In this document: positions 24,857 to 33,832 of the stretch, piece after piece
Layout: the number at the start of each line of letters is the position of its first letter
Numbering within the stretch: position 1 is the first letter of the stretch
Origin: Sphaerospermopsis kisseleviana NIES-73
GTDB lineage: Bacteria; Cyanobacteriota; Cyanobacteriia; Cyanobacteriales; Nostocaceae
DNA length: 59,702 bases
Direction of reading: 5' to 3'
Assembly: GCF_002368075.1 (NCBI RefSeq)
Contig: NZ_AP018314.1
Location: forward strand, 4,788,064 to 4,847,765
Translations under genes and position numbers: made by a program
Notes under the pieces: model-generated
What the model saw: the letters and a program-made list of their open reading frames with translations, nothing else
Told to the model about the DNA's origin: nothing
Databases searched by the model: none

Positions 24857-26701
24857 ATGATGGGGAATCAAGAACCACTGCCGATTTTACAGGGAAAAAT
24901 TTTACAGGGAACAAGAGGAAGATACGAAATTATCAAACCTATAGGAAAAGGGGGTTTTGGATATACTTTTCTCGCTAATGATTTGACTTCGGTAGTAAAT
25001 ACACGCTATTGTGTTGTTAAGCTATTACGAATGGATATTTATCATCCTCCTGAAATCATTGCAGGAATCAAAGAAGCCTTTGAAAAGGAGGCTGAGACTT
25101 TGGAAAAATTAGGGGAAAGAAGTGGTAACATTCCTTCCTTGTATGATTATTTTTCCATAACTGTACCTCACCCTCTACTGCATATTCCACAAGACTTTAA
25201 TTTTCTGGTTCAACAATATATTGAAGGAGAGGATCTCAATAAAGAACTAAAACAACAAGGACTTTTCTCAGAAACAAAAGTTTTGGATTTATTAAAAAAT
25301 ATTTTACCAGTTTTAAAATTTATCCATAATAAGAAAGTTATTCATCGGGATATTAAACCCCAGAATATTATCCGTTCTACAGAAGAAGAGAACAAATTTT
25401 ATTTAATAGATTTTGGAGCAGTAAAACAAGTAATTCAAGGTGATATTGACACTAAAGAAACATCTATTGTCTTTGGAGATGATAATTATGCTCCTCCAGA
25501 ACAAAGATCCCGTCAACAAGTTAATGCTTCCAGTGATTTATATGCTTTGGCTGCTACTTGTGTGCGATTATTGACAGGTGAATTTCACAGAGATTCCCGC
25601 GATGTCAAGAATCTTTGGAATTGGCGAAAATATCCCCATATTAGTGAACCTTTAGGTAAGATATTAGGGCGTATGCTCCGAGAAGACCCTTATTATAGAT
25701 ACCAGTCAGCAACGGAAGTCATAGAAGCTTTGGATAAAATCAAGCCTCTGAATAAACCTGATGAGTCTTCTACAGATACAGAAATCGATCCTAGTGATGA
25801 TACGAAAGGAGTTATCAATTCTCGGATAGTAACTGAAGTCATAGAACCTACTGATAAGCATTCTAAAGGTAAAAAAATCAATTCTAAAGATGATACAAAA
25901 GTTATCAATCCTCATCAATTCGATCCTAATCCATTCCCTAAATTTTTTATTATTATTATCGGTGGAATTATTTTGTCTTCTACTGTGTTTTTAGCTTATC
26001 CAATTATCATAAATTCAGGAGGAAAACAAACGACAAATAGAGTTCAGGAAATAGCCACGGAAAAATTACCGGATTTACCTGATAATCCTACTCCTACAAC
26101 GCAATCTACACCTCAAGAACCTGTTGATTCCGCTGCAACACCTCAAGGTGAACCTGCTGATTCCGCTGCAACACCTCAAGGTGAACCTGCTGATTCTGCT
26201 ACAACACCTCAAGGTGAACCTGCTGATTCTGCTACAACACCTCAAGGTGAACCTGCTGATTCTGCTACAACGGAATCTACACCTGTTATATTTCAAAATT
26301 TAGAAGCGTTATTAAAAGCAGGAAAATGGCGAGATGCAGATTTAGAAACTTGGAACTTGATGCTAAAGTTAACTAAACGAGAACAGGAAGGATTTTTAAG
26401 AATTGAAGATCTGAAAAATTTTCCCAGACAGGAATTGCGGAAAATGGATCAATTATGGGTAAAATATAGCAATGGTAAGTTTGGCTTTTCTGTACAAAAG
26501 CAAATTTGGCTGGAGTTGGGTGGTAAGTTAGATGGAGAATTGGACTTAGATACTTTTATGAAGTTAGGCGATCGCGTTGGTTGGAGAAAAAATGGTGATT
26601 GGCTCAGTTATAGTCGATACACCTTTAGTACAAATGCACTACACGGACACCTGCCACGCGTGGATTGGGATGGACTACGGATACTCTTTCCTCTTCTCTA
26701 G
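24857..26701 (+). CDS. Ser/Thr protein kinase with GUN4 domain
   Basis: 614 residues. Kinase domain about 23-290: glycine loop GKGGFG at 30-35, ATP lysine K55, catalytic HRDIKPQN at 163-170, DFG at 185-187, and APPEQR in the activation segment. Membrane span at about 356-380 (FFIIIIGGIILSSTVFLAYPIII). It is followed by an extracytoplasmic Pro/Glu/Ala linker made of five 11-residue units (TPQGEPADSAT). A C-terminal GUN4 domain (about 478-614) has LLKAGKWRDADLET and LWVKYSNGKFGFSVQKQIW. GUN4 domains bind tetrapyrroles such as Mg-protoporphyrin, so the protein may signal tetrapyrrole or light status; that role is inference. The gene lies between two direct repeats. Confidence 0.93.
   Translation: MMGNQEPLPILQGKILQGTRGRYEIIKPIGKGGFGYTFLANDLTSVVNTRYCVVKLLRMDIYHPPEIIAGIKEAFEKEAETLEKLGERSGNIPSLYDYFSITVPHPLLHIPQDFNFLVQQYIEGEDLNKELKQQGLFSETKVLDLLKNILPVLKFIHNKKVIHRDIKPQNIIRSTEEENKFYLIDFGAVKQVIQGDIDTKETSIVFGDDNYAPPEQRSRQQVNASSDLYALAATCVRLLTGEFHRDSRDVKNLWNWRKYPHISEPLGKILGRMLREDPYYRYQSATEVIEALDKIKPLNKPDESSTDTEIDPSDDTKGVINSRIVTEVIEPTDKHSKGKKINSKDDTKVINPHQFDPNPFPKFFIIIIGGIILSSTVFLAYPIIINSGGKQTTNRVQEIATEKLPDLPDNPTPTTQSTPQEPVDSAATPQGEPADSAATPQGEPADSATTPQGEPADSATTPQGEPADSATTESTPVIFQNLEALLKAGKWRDADLETWNLMLKLTKREQEGFLRIEDLKNFPRQELRKMDQLWVKYSNGKFGFSVQKQIWLELGGKLDGELDLDTFMKLGDRVGWRKNGDWLSYSRYTFSTNALHGHLPRVDWDGLRILFPLL
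26108..26269 (+). repeat. 33-bp in-gene tandem repeat
   Basis: One 30-bp variant and four 33-bp units (ACACCTCAAGGTGAACCTGC...) inside the kinase-GUN4 gene, encoding TPQGEPADSA(A/T). The length is a multiple of 3, so copy-number change preserves the frame. Confidence 0.97.
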
Positions 26702-26735
26702 ACTATAACCCATAAGCGTTATACAAGATTATAAG

Positions 26736-26883
26736 TATTTCTTATCAAGAAGTAAATAACCGATTTATTAGGCTTTGGGGATTTCATTACCTGTTAGCGG
26801 GGGTTTAGTTTGTAGGTTGGGTTGAGGTACGAAACCCAACATGACATGAACGTCGGGTTACACTGTCGCTGAACCCGACCTAC
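26736..26883 (+). repeat. direct repeat R flanking kinase-GUN4 gene
   Basis: Second copy of the repeat at 24619-24758, same orientation, starting 35 bp after the kinase-GUN4 stop codon. Recombination between the copies would delete or amplify a 2.1-kb unit with the whole gene. Confidence 0.92.
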
Positions 26884-26895
26884 AAAAAATAGTAT

Positions 26896-26998
26896 TAAGC
26901 TGTTACACAGCTAAATTGTATAATCCTAATATTCTGAACTCTTGTTTAACAGGCAAGATGCCTGTTCCACTTATACAAATTAAATGCACAACAGCTTA
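26896..26998 (-). mobile_element. MITE-2 copy (103 bp)
   Basis: Reverse complement of the copy at 11426-11528 across its full length, ends TAAGCTGTT and CAGCTTA. It abuts the next element and shares its terminal TA. Confidence 0.92.
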
Positions 26999-27087
26999 GA
27001 CTTGTCCGAAAATTAAATGTGCGTTTTCTAAAACCCTTGTAGAGACGTTCTATAGAACGTCTCTACATTAATTCCCGGAAATGTCTA
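26997..27087. mobile_element. TAGAC-family MITE (91 bp)
   Basis: TAGACTTGTCC ... GGAAATGTCTA around a palindrome GTAGAGACGTTCTATAGAAC. Its first TA is the last TA of the MITE-2 at 26896. It is followed by a TAGGTTGGGT unit to about 27190. Confidence 0.7.
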
Positions 27088-27248
27088 TTGTAGGTTGGGT
27101 AGAACGAAGTGAAACCCAACAAAAGAAGGAAAAATGTTGAGTTTTGTTCCATTGCTTCGCAACGCTAACGCGAACAACCCAACCTACATAGTTTGACAAA
27201 ATGTTATGATATTTAATCATCACAAATATCACTGGAGATGAAAATTAT

Positions 27249-27803
27249 ATGACTCTCACAATTAACAACTTAGAAAAAATAGAACAAATATTAAAAGATG
27301 ATAATAACGACTATCAAATAGAATTACAAGAAGGAAATATTTTAATTATGGGTCCATCGGATATAGAATCTAGTGAAATTGGCGCTGAGTTCATATATTT
27401 GCTAAAATTATGGACTAATCCTCGTAAATTAGGGAGAATATTTGACTCCAGTGGTGGGTTTATTATGCCAAATACTGATTTACGCGCTCCTGATGTTTCT
27501 TTTGTTTCTGCTCAAAGATTAAAGCGGACTGTGAGAGATTTTGGTAATTTAGTTCCCGATTTAGTAGTAGAAATTAAATCAAAAACTGATAGAGTTCCTA
27601 AATTAGAAGATAAACTCAAATTGTTTTTAAAATTAGGTGCAAAGGTAGCAATTCTCATTAATCCTGATGAATTAACTGTTACTGTTTATCGTCCTGATGG
27701 TAAAATTACATTATTAACGGCAGATGATAAATTAACCGTAAATGAATTATTTCCTGGTTGGGAAATTGCTATTTCTGAATTATGGCCTCCTGTATTTGAA
27801 TAA
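27249..27803 (+). CDS. Uma2-family endonuclease-like protein (DUF820)
   Basis: 184 residues. PD-(D/E)XK-like fold of the Uma2 family, very numerous in cyanobacteria. Seen: DYQIELQEGNILIMGPS; N-terminal half ending FIMPNTDLRAPDVSFVSA; core DLVVEIKSKTDRVPKLEDKL with E and K catalytic-type residues; and AKVAILINPDELTVTVYRPDG. The cellular role of the family is unsettled. A second, less similar member is at 54682. Monocistronic; the ATG is preceded by GGAGATG. Confidence 0.9.
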   Translation: MTLTINNLEKIEQILKDDNNDYQIELQEGNILIMGPSDIESSEIGAEFIYLLKLWTNPRKLGRIFDSSGGFIMPNTDLRAPDVSFVSAQRLKRTVRDFGNLVPDLVVEIKSKTDRVPKLEDKLKLFLKLGAKVAILINPDELTVTVYRPDGKITLLTADDKLTVNELFPGWEIAISELWPPVFE

Positions 27804-27887
27804 GTTTGTTGTGAAGTACAAAACCTAACATAAACGTCGGATTATACTGTCGCTGAACCCGAATCCCAACATATATAATATACCCAA

Positions 27888-28055
27888 TAGATATCTCCAG
27901 AAAAGAAATTATGGAACTTATTTATGGGGGCAGGTCGAAGCTTATGGAATATATAGATGTCTGATTTTTCCGTTAAATTATCGCCCATAAGCTTCGCCCC
28001 TACAACTTATGACAAATTAATACATTATTAATACATTATATTTTGGAGAGGTCTA
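27888..28055 (-). mobile_element. MITE-3 intact copy (168 bp)
   Basis: Ends TAGATATCTCC and GGAGAGGTCTA; inner arms GAAGCTTATGG / CCCATAAGCTTCGCCCC. It is the inverse of 23587-23843 without the nested MITE-2, and serves as the reference uninterrupted copy. Confidence 0.88.
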
Positions 28056-28063
28056 ATATACCC

Positions 28064-28096
28064 AGATCCCCGACTTCTTAAAGAAGTCGGGGATCT
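28064..28096. terminator. strong palindrome between convergent genes
   Basis: AGATCCCCGACTTCTT and its complement AAGAAGTCGGGGATCT with almost no loop. It lies between two convergent genes and could end both transcripts. Related palindromes are at 35853 and 38251, so it may also be an interspersed repeat. Confidence 0.5.
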
Positions 28097-28116
28097 AAAG
28101 TAGGACTAAATACTCA

Positions 28117-28692
28117 TTAACGACGAAGTTTTTTGGCTATACCAGGCCAATTTTGATCACCTTTTTGAATATTTCCAGGAATGTCTTTTTCCCAGCGTTT
28201 TTGAGTGTCTAAATTAACATTTAAGTACAGCTTACCGTCCACAATTTTCCAGGCATTAGGATCAATAGGTGCAGTATATCCTCTACTGACAGCCCAAGCA
28301 CAAAATCCTCCATATTGAGGAGCGTATTTTTCAGGATTTTTAATAAATAAGTCACGGTTTTCGGCTGTGGAAAATCGCCAATTTGCATCCTGCCATTTGT
28401 GGGTAAAATTACTATTACCTGGAATGGCTTTTCCTTGTTGAAAATAAGCAACGGCATCAAAACCTTTTAAAACAAAAGAGTCTTGGACATTGAACACTTT
28501 ACTAGCGAGTTTTAAAGGGGCATTAGCGGGGATATTTTGCTCTTGAATAGCATTTGGATCAAAATTACTATTATCAGTAGGTTTAAGGCTGGAAGTTAGG
28601 GTTGTCTTATTAGACTGAGAACTACAACCTGAGGCTAATCCTACTATGAATATTGAGGATGTGACAAAAGCGAGAAAGTGCCGGTGATTCAT
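28117..28692 (-). CDS. YHS-domain lipoprotein
   Basis: 191 residues from the ATG at 28692. Signal peptide MNHRHFLAFVTSSIFIVGLASGC with a lipobox (LASGC), so probably a lipid-anchored periplasmic protein. The mature part contains a YHS domain: FVLKGFDAVAYFQQGKAIPG, WRFSTAENRDLFIKNPEKYAPQYGGFCAWAVS. YHS domains often bind metal; the GGFCAWA cysteine fits. An in-frame ATG 22 codons upstream lies inside a duplicated copy of the gene start and would bury the signal peptide, so it was rejected. Confidence 0.88.
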   Translation of the reverse strand: MNHRHFLAFVTSSIFIVGLASGCSSQSNKTTLTSSLKPTDNSNFDPNAIQEQNIPANAPLKLASKVFNVQDSFVLKGFDAVAYFQQGKAIPGNSNFTHKWQDANWRFSTAENRDLFIKNPEKYAPQYGGFCAWAVSRGYTAPIDPNAWKIVDGKLYLNVNLDTQKRWEKDIPGNIQKGDQNWPGIAKKLRR

Positions 28693-28762
28693 AGAAATGT
28701 TTATTTTTTTGATGACAGTATTAGAAATTTGTGACGAAAGCGAGAAAGTGCCGATCATTCAT
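28661..28762. repeat. 32-bp duplicated gene start of the YHS gene
   Basis: 28661-28692 (codons 1-11 of the lipoprotein) is repeated at 28731-28762 with three mismatches. The upstream copy encodes MNDRHFLAFVTNF and then a stop in its own frame. Confidence 0.9.
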
Positions 28763-28775
28763 ATATCATCAATCC

Positions 28776-29225
28776 CTAAGAAATTCTCGGCCATTTACCT
28801 ATCCATTCGCCACCGCGAAAACGCCAACGGGGAAATAATAACCGCATAACTACCCAAGCAGATAAGTAAACTGCTAACCACACTAAACCATAATGTTGAA
28901 TAAATCTGGTTAGGTGAAATTCGGTTTTAGGAATATGAGGTAAACCGATATTGGCAATTATTAAACCTAGAAATACCCCTTCTATAACTCCTGCATAAAG
29001 TTGAAATATTCCTGGCCAGTCGTGGTCCCAGAGATATTTTTGCAGAAAATCGTATAGGATATCCCAGGCCATGCCAAATAAACCTACATAAAACACAACC
29101 CAAAAGTAAACTAAGTTGGAAGCAATGCCTAAATATCCTTGATAAAAAAGCAGGGAAACTAACATTCCCACTGTTGCTAATAAAAAAATTCGCGTTTGCC
29201 AGCGTCCGAATAAAGTTGGAGTCAT
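28776..29225 (-). CDS. hypothetical integral membrane protein
   Basis: 149 residues with about four membrane spans: IFLLATVGMLVSLLFYQGYLG; LVYFWVVFYVGLFGMAWDIL; an intermediate VIEGVFLGLIIANIGL; and YGLVWLAVYLSAWVVMRLLF. No transporter or enzyme motif recognised. Same strand as the YHS lipoprotein gene, 83 bp upstream of its start, so possibly the first gene of a two-gene unit. Confidence 0.75.
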   Translation of the reverse strand: MTPTLFGRWQTRIFLLATVGMLVSLLFYQGYLGIASNLVYFWVVFYVGLFGMAWDILYDFLQKYLWDHDWPGIFQLYAGVIEGVFLGLIIANIGLPHIPKTEFHLTRFIQHYGLVWLAVYLSAWVVMRLLFPRWRFRGGEWIGKWPRIS

Positions 29226-29314
29226 AATGTTGTTAGAAGTGTGGTTAAAGTGTGGTTAGAAGTGTGGTTAGAAGTGTTGTTAGAAATAATGTAAATTAAG
29301 GTTTTTGAAAGCAA

Positions 29315-31357
29315 TTAAGGCTTTTGATTCAATGCCCATTTTAACCATTGCCAAAGGGAATAAATTCCTTCAATATAGCGGACTCCTGGAGCTTTTTCAG
29401 CCGCCAAAGCCTCGATAGAACGATGGGCAGCATATTGTAGTCCTAAAAATGTGTCTACGGGGGCGTAGGGACCGCCTAAGGTGATAATTCCTGCTGCATA
29501 TATGCGAGAAGGATGATTTCGCAGTTGTTTAATTTCAAAGTTGTTTTCTACATGAAAACGTTTTTCTAGGTTTAGTTCTAAATCGTAATGCAGTATTAGG
29601 TCTTTTAAAAATGGACTTTCTAAAGGGTCAGAAACTAATCCTGTACAGTCAATAACAAAATCAGCGGTTAGGGTTATTAGACCTCTGTCTATATGAGCAA
29701 CAACTTGACTTTGGGAATTACGTTCTAGTCTGATGATTTCACCATAACGAATTGTATACCATCCTTCCCTTATTCCTTGACGAACAATGTCGCGCCATTT
29801 TTTGCGACTAGCTGTGGTTGTTCCACCCCAAGCTTTTAATAATTCCCGTCGTCTGAAGGGATCAGCGGCTTCTAACATTGTCCGCATATCACCGCCCCAA
29901 GTTCCTTTTGGCCAGTTAAAAGGTTGAAATTCCCAATCATTTTCTACATGGCGTTTAGCTCGCCCAAATTGATCACCTTTGCGGGGTTCTCGGTTTAAAT
30001 GAATTACCCTAATATTTTTGTTGATTTTTCGGGCTTCATACAGCCTTTCCAAGATTTGTGAGGCGACAATTCCTGACCCTCGAAGGACAATAGTACCGCC
30101 TCTTTTTTCTAATTGTTCGTAAATGTAATCATGGGGTTCATAACCTTGAACTACAGTTGGATGATTTCTTTCTTCGGGATATTGCTGACGATATTTTTGC
30201 AGGTTTTTTAGTAGTTTAATTCTGGGATAACCTGTGCAGAGATGGACATATTTAGCTAATAAAAATTGGTGATTTCCGTCTTCTTCATCAGAAGTGGAAT
30301 AGGCAATACAATAACGCCCATCTTCCGTTTGTCGTAGACTGCGAATACTGCCATATTCTAACATTTTACCCCAACTAATGCGATCGCCTTCCCTATCCAT
30401 AGACTCAAATACATCTTTACCGCGAGGGGTGTAAGTATCTGCATAAACAGGTTCGGCGAAAATTTGCCACAAAAATCCTAAAGCTGCACCAACTTGTCCA
30501 GAAAAGAAGGATCTCCAAGCATCTCTTAAAGCATATCCTGGCCACCCCCAAATATTATCAGGACAGGAATCTGAACCAGAACGAATCCTTTTATATCGGG
30601 GAATTTGACAGTTTCTCAGTAGGCTTTCATAGCGTTTATAAGGTTTGTCTTGAACACTCAAAACTTTAATATTTTCTGGTTTAACTCCTGCGATTCTCAA
30701 CATATCCACCCAAACAAAACTGCCCATTCCTCCCCCACAGGCCAGGTATTCTGTTTCTCTGACTAAAACACCACTGCGATCAATAGCTTTTAGGGAAACT
30801 TTTTCTGCATTCCAAAAATTGAAATTATAGGGAAAACCCGCAGGTTGACTAGGTAGAGTGTTAGGAGTTTGCTGTTCTAAGGCATCCGTGTAAGGGTTAA
30901 AAATGATGGTTGATTCAGAATCTAATGACTTCCGTACCCTAGATGCAGGAATAATCTCAGATTGGGGGTTAAAAATTGTGGAATCATTTTCCAGTACAAT
31001 GGTAGCATCATCATCGCTGGCTTCAATGAGAATAACGGTAATAGTGTAATTACCTATTCCCAGTATATCCCCACTGTTTAACTTCCGACGTTCTTTAAGT
31101 AGTTTTTGATCGTTGATTCTAGTACCATTGGTACTTTTGTCTTCTAAATAAACCTGATTGTTTTCTAAGGTAATTTGAGCATGAAGCTTAGAAATTTGTT
31201 TAGTAGAGTCTGATAACTGTACAGGAGACACCCTTTCACCATTGATAACTCTAGGAAGTTTATCTATATCATCTCTTCCGATAGCTACTGGCAGGTTAAA
31301 AACCTGTTCTTCTGGCTCCTGTGTCAGTTTATTTTCGGAAATCAGTTTGATTTGCAT
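29315..31357 (-). CDS. FHA domain fused to FAD/NAD(P)-dependent oxidoreductase
   Basis: 680 residues. N-terminal FHA phosphothreonine-binding domain (about 20-115): AIGRDDID, SKLHAQITLENNQVYLEDKSTNGT. A linker follows, then a flavoprotein part from about 190: YLACGGGMGSFVWVDML, a second nucleotide-binding fold GGTIVLRGSGIVASQILERL near 420, and a DFVIDCTGL motif near 590. The flavin part resembles lysine/ornithine N-monooxygenase-like or Trx-reductase-like oxidoreductases. FHA suggests control by a Ser/Thr kinase; the CHASE2 kinase gene is divergent and next door. Substrate unknown. Confidence 0.85.
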   Translation of the reverse strand: MQIKLISENKLTQEPEEQVFNLPVAIGRDDIDKLPRVINGERVSPVQLSDSTKQISKLHAQITLENNQVYLEDKSTNGTRINDQKLLKERRKLNSGDILGIGNYTITVILIEASDDDATIVLENDSTIFNPQSEIIPASRVRKSLDSESTIIFNPYTDALEQQTPNTLPSQPAGFPYNFNFWNAEKVSLKAIDRSGVLVRETEYLACGGGMGSFVWVDMLRIAGVKPENIKVLSVQDKPYKRYESLLRNCQIPRYKRIRSGSDSCPDNIWGWPGYALRDAWRSFFSGQVGAALGFLWQIFAEPVYADTYTPRGKDVFESMDREGDRISWGKMLEYGSIRSLRQTEDGRYCIAYSTSDEEDGNHQFLLAKYVHLCTGYPRIKLLKNLQKYRQQYPEERNHPTVVQGYEPHDYIYEQLEKRGGTIVLRGSGIVASQILERLYEARKINKNIRVIHLNREPRKGDQFGRAKRHVENDWEFQPFNWPKGTWGGDMRTMLEAADPFRRRELLKAWGGTTTASRKKWRDIVRQGIREGWYTIRYGEIIRLERNSQSQVVAHIDRGLITLTADFVIDCTGLVSDPLESPFLKDLILHYDLELNLEKRFHVENNFEIKQLRNHPSRIYAAGIITLGGPYAPVDTFLGLQYAAHRSIEALAAEKAPGVRYIEGIYSLWQWLKWALNQKP

Positions 31358-31415
31358 GGTTTCAATTTTAGCTTTTAGAACTTGATATCATATTACACAT
31401 CTTGTGAAAATTACG

Positions 31416-31487
31416 GTAGGGACAATTCATGAATTGTCTCTAGAACAGGTTTCAAGTTATACAGATTTAATGACTACAAGAGGTCTA
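31416..31487. mobile_element. TAGAC-family MITE, truncated copy
   Basis: GTAGGGACAATTCATGAATTG palindrome followed by a region matching 24500-24536 and the end GAGGTCTA. The left end is missing. It lies in the 261-bp divergent promoter region between the FHA flavoprotein and CHASE2-kinase genes. Confidence 0.65.
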
Positions 31488-31618
31488 TTGATAATACAAA
31501 AGTTCTGATCTCTAATCAGCCACAGTATTGAAAGTTGAAGGAAGCAAATTCTGACGTAGAATGTATAATCTACCCGGTCTTAGCCCGGAGAGTGTCAACA
31601 AACTAAGTTATTTCCACA

Positions 31619-33832
31619 GTGATTAATGAAATTTTAGTAAAAATCCGTGCTGTTCTCCTGCGAGATCAACGTTCACCTTTAACTTTTAGTGTCTCTAATT
31701 TCCTATCAATTATTCTGTTTAGTAGTCTAGTAGTGACAAGTTTAATATGGGTAATAAGTGAACTCAAATGGTTACAAAATAGTGAGTTAAGCATTTATGA
31801 TCAGATGTTGCGTTCGCGCCCTCCAGAACCTCCTGATAACAGAATTTTATTAGTGACAATTACTCAAGAGGATCTGAACAGGGAAAAATGGCCTTTATCC
31901 GATCAAACTATTAATAAATTACTAAAAAAATTAGAGTCTTATCAACCCCGTGTCATTGGGTTAAATATTTATCGCCATGAACAAAAAAATTTAGCTGCTA
32001 ATCTCAAAAAGCCAAATCAAATTATTGCCACTTGTTTATTAAGTAATATTGATAGATCAGAAGTTGCCCCACCTGCCAATTTTCCTATAGATAATATCGG
32101 TTTTGATGATGTAGTTACTGATAACGCGGTTGATCAAGTTATCCGTCGTGGTTTATTATTTGTTGATTATACAACAAAAGATCATCAATGTAAAACTAGA
32201 TTTTCCTTTGCTGCTTTATTAGCTATTATTTATTTAGAAAAACAAGGTATTGAATATAGTTTTACTGAAAAACAAGAATTACAAATAGGTAAAACTATAT
32301 TTCCCCGCTTATATAAAGACGCAGGTAATTATCAAGATACAGATGACGATGGCTATCAAATTTTATTAAATTACCGTCACCCGAATAACCTAGCCCAACA
32401 AGTTACTCTCACACAAGTTCTCACAGATCAAGTTAACCCCAATTGGGTAAAAGATCGCTTAGTAATTATTGGAACTACTGCCGCTAGTGTACATCCTGGT
32501 TACTATACACCTTATAGCAATTTATCAGATCAACCAGCGAGAATGCCTCGTGTTTTTATTCATGCCCAAATAGCCAGTCAAATTATTAGTACAGTTCTCG
32601 ATAATAGACCTATAATATATTACTTTCCAGATACTTATGAATGGTTATGGATTTGGATTTGTTCTATTGTAGGTGCTATTGTAGCAAGGCAATGGCGACA
32701 TCCTTTACTATTAATAATAGTAGAATTTTTTATTATTGTTAGTATTGTAGGAATTGCGGCTGGTTTGTATTTGCAAGCAATATGGATACCTTTATTTACT
32801 CCTTCTTTAGCTTTAGTTATTACTAGTGTTGCTGTCATGAGTTACACGACTTATCAAACTCAAAAACAAAATCAAGCTATTCTGCTGCAAGTTGAAAAAC
32901 AACAAGAAGCTATTGCTCAAATCAGCTTAATATTGGATCAATCGACACAACTGCCATCGGATTTTAACAACTTTGATTTTTCAGAAATATCAACATTCAA
33001 AACTGATGATTTACTTTTAGCAGGGCGTTATAAAATCTTAAATACCCTTGCTTCTGGTGGTTTTGGATGTACTTATTTAGCAGAAGATACACAACAAAAA
33101 GGTAATCCTATTTGTGTAGTTAAACAATTAATGCCCGCCCGTAGAGATACAAGATTTATGGAAGTTGCCCGCAGATTATTTAACACGGAAGCGGAAATTT
33201 TAGCAGTAGTGGGAAAACATGATCAAATTCCTAAATTGTTTGCTTCTTTTGAAGAGAATAAAGAATTTTATTTAGTTCAAGAATATATTATTGGACATAC
33301 TTTAAGTGAAGAACTACCCCCAGAAACAGGCGTGAAAAGTGAAGCTTATGTTGTAGATATGTTGAAAGAAGTTTTAGAAATTTTATCATTTATCCATCAA
33401 CACCGTGTAATTCATCGGGATATTAAACCTACAAATATTATCAGACGTACTCAAGATAATCGCTTGGTGTTAATAGATTTTGGTGCTGTCAAATTAATTC
33501 AACCACGAATAGAAGGAGAAACGGAATTAGCTACTGTTGCTATCGGCACAAGAGGTTATTCACCACCAGAACAATTTGCCGGTCATCCCCGCTTATGTAG
33601 TGATATTTATGCTTTAGGTATGATTGGTATTCAAGCTATTACAGGTATACCTCCCCAAGAACTACCAGCAAATCCCGAAACTGGTAATATTATGTGGCGA
33701 AACAGAATTAATGTTAGCGATGAATTAGCAAGGATTTTAGATAAAATGGTTTGTTATCATTTTGGCGATCGCTATCAGTCTGCTACCGCAGTTATTCAAG
33801 ATTTGAAGTCATTAATAATTCGTAATTCGTAA
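31619..33832 (+). CDS. CHASE2-domain Ser/Thr protein kinase
   Basis: 737 residues, sensor kinase of the plasma membrane. A first span (about 28-49) is followed by an extracytoplasmic CHASE2 domain (about 50-335: YDQMLRSRPPEPPDNRILLVTI, GLNIYRH). Three closely spaced spans lie at about 340-410. After a coiled-coil linker there is a kinase domain (about 466-735) with ASGGFG, HRDIKPTNII, LIDFGAVK and SPPEQF. The start is GTG; no ATG is available nearby. The last residues (IIRNS) derive from a TAATTCG repeat that runs across the stop codon. Divergent from the FHA-flavoprotein gene, a plausible phospho-dependent partner (inference). Confidence 0.93.
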   Translation: MINEILVKIRAVLLRDQRSPLTFSVSNFLSIILFSSLVVTSLIWVISELKWLQNSELSIYDQMLRSRPPEPPDNRILLVTITQEDLNREKWPLSDQTINKLLKKLESYQPRVIGLNIYRHEQKNLAANLKKPNQIIATCLLSNIDRSEVAPPANFPIDNIGFDDVVTDNAVDQVIRRGLLFVDYTTKDHQCKTRFSFAALLAIIYLEKQGIEYSFTEKQELQIGKTIFPRLYKDAGNYQDTDDDGYQILLNYRHPNNLAQQVTLTQVLTDQVNPNWVKDRLVIIGTTAASVHPGYYTPYSNLSDQPARMPRVFIHAQIASQIISTVLDNRPIIYYFPDTYEWLWIWICSIVGAIVARQWRHPLLLIIVEFFIIVSIVGIAAGLYLQAIWIPLFTPSLALVITSVAVMSYTTYQTQKQNQAILLQVEKQQEAIAQISLILDQSTQLPSDFNNFDFSEISTFKTDDLLLAGRYKILNTLASGGFGCTYLAEDTQQKGNPICVVKQLMPARRDTRFMEVARRLFNTEAEILAVVGKHDQIPKLFASFEENKEFYLVQEYIIGHTLSEELPPETGVKSEAYVVDMLKEVLEILSFIHQHRVIHRDIKPTNIIRRTQDNRLVLIDFGAVKLIQPRIEGETELATVAIGTRGYSPPEQFAGHPRLCSDIYALGMIGIQAITGIPPQELPANPETGNIMWRNRINVSDELARILDKMVCYHFGDRYQSATAVIQDLKSLIIRNS

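Noticed and set aside
26075-26296. 73-aa cysteine/arginine-rich minus-strand repeat frame
   Set aside because: Antisense translation of the 33-bp repeats inside the kinase-GUN4 gene.
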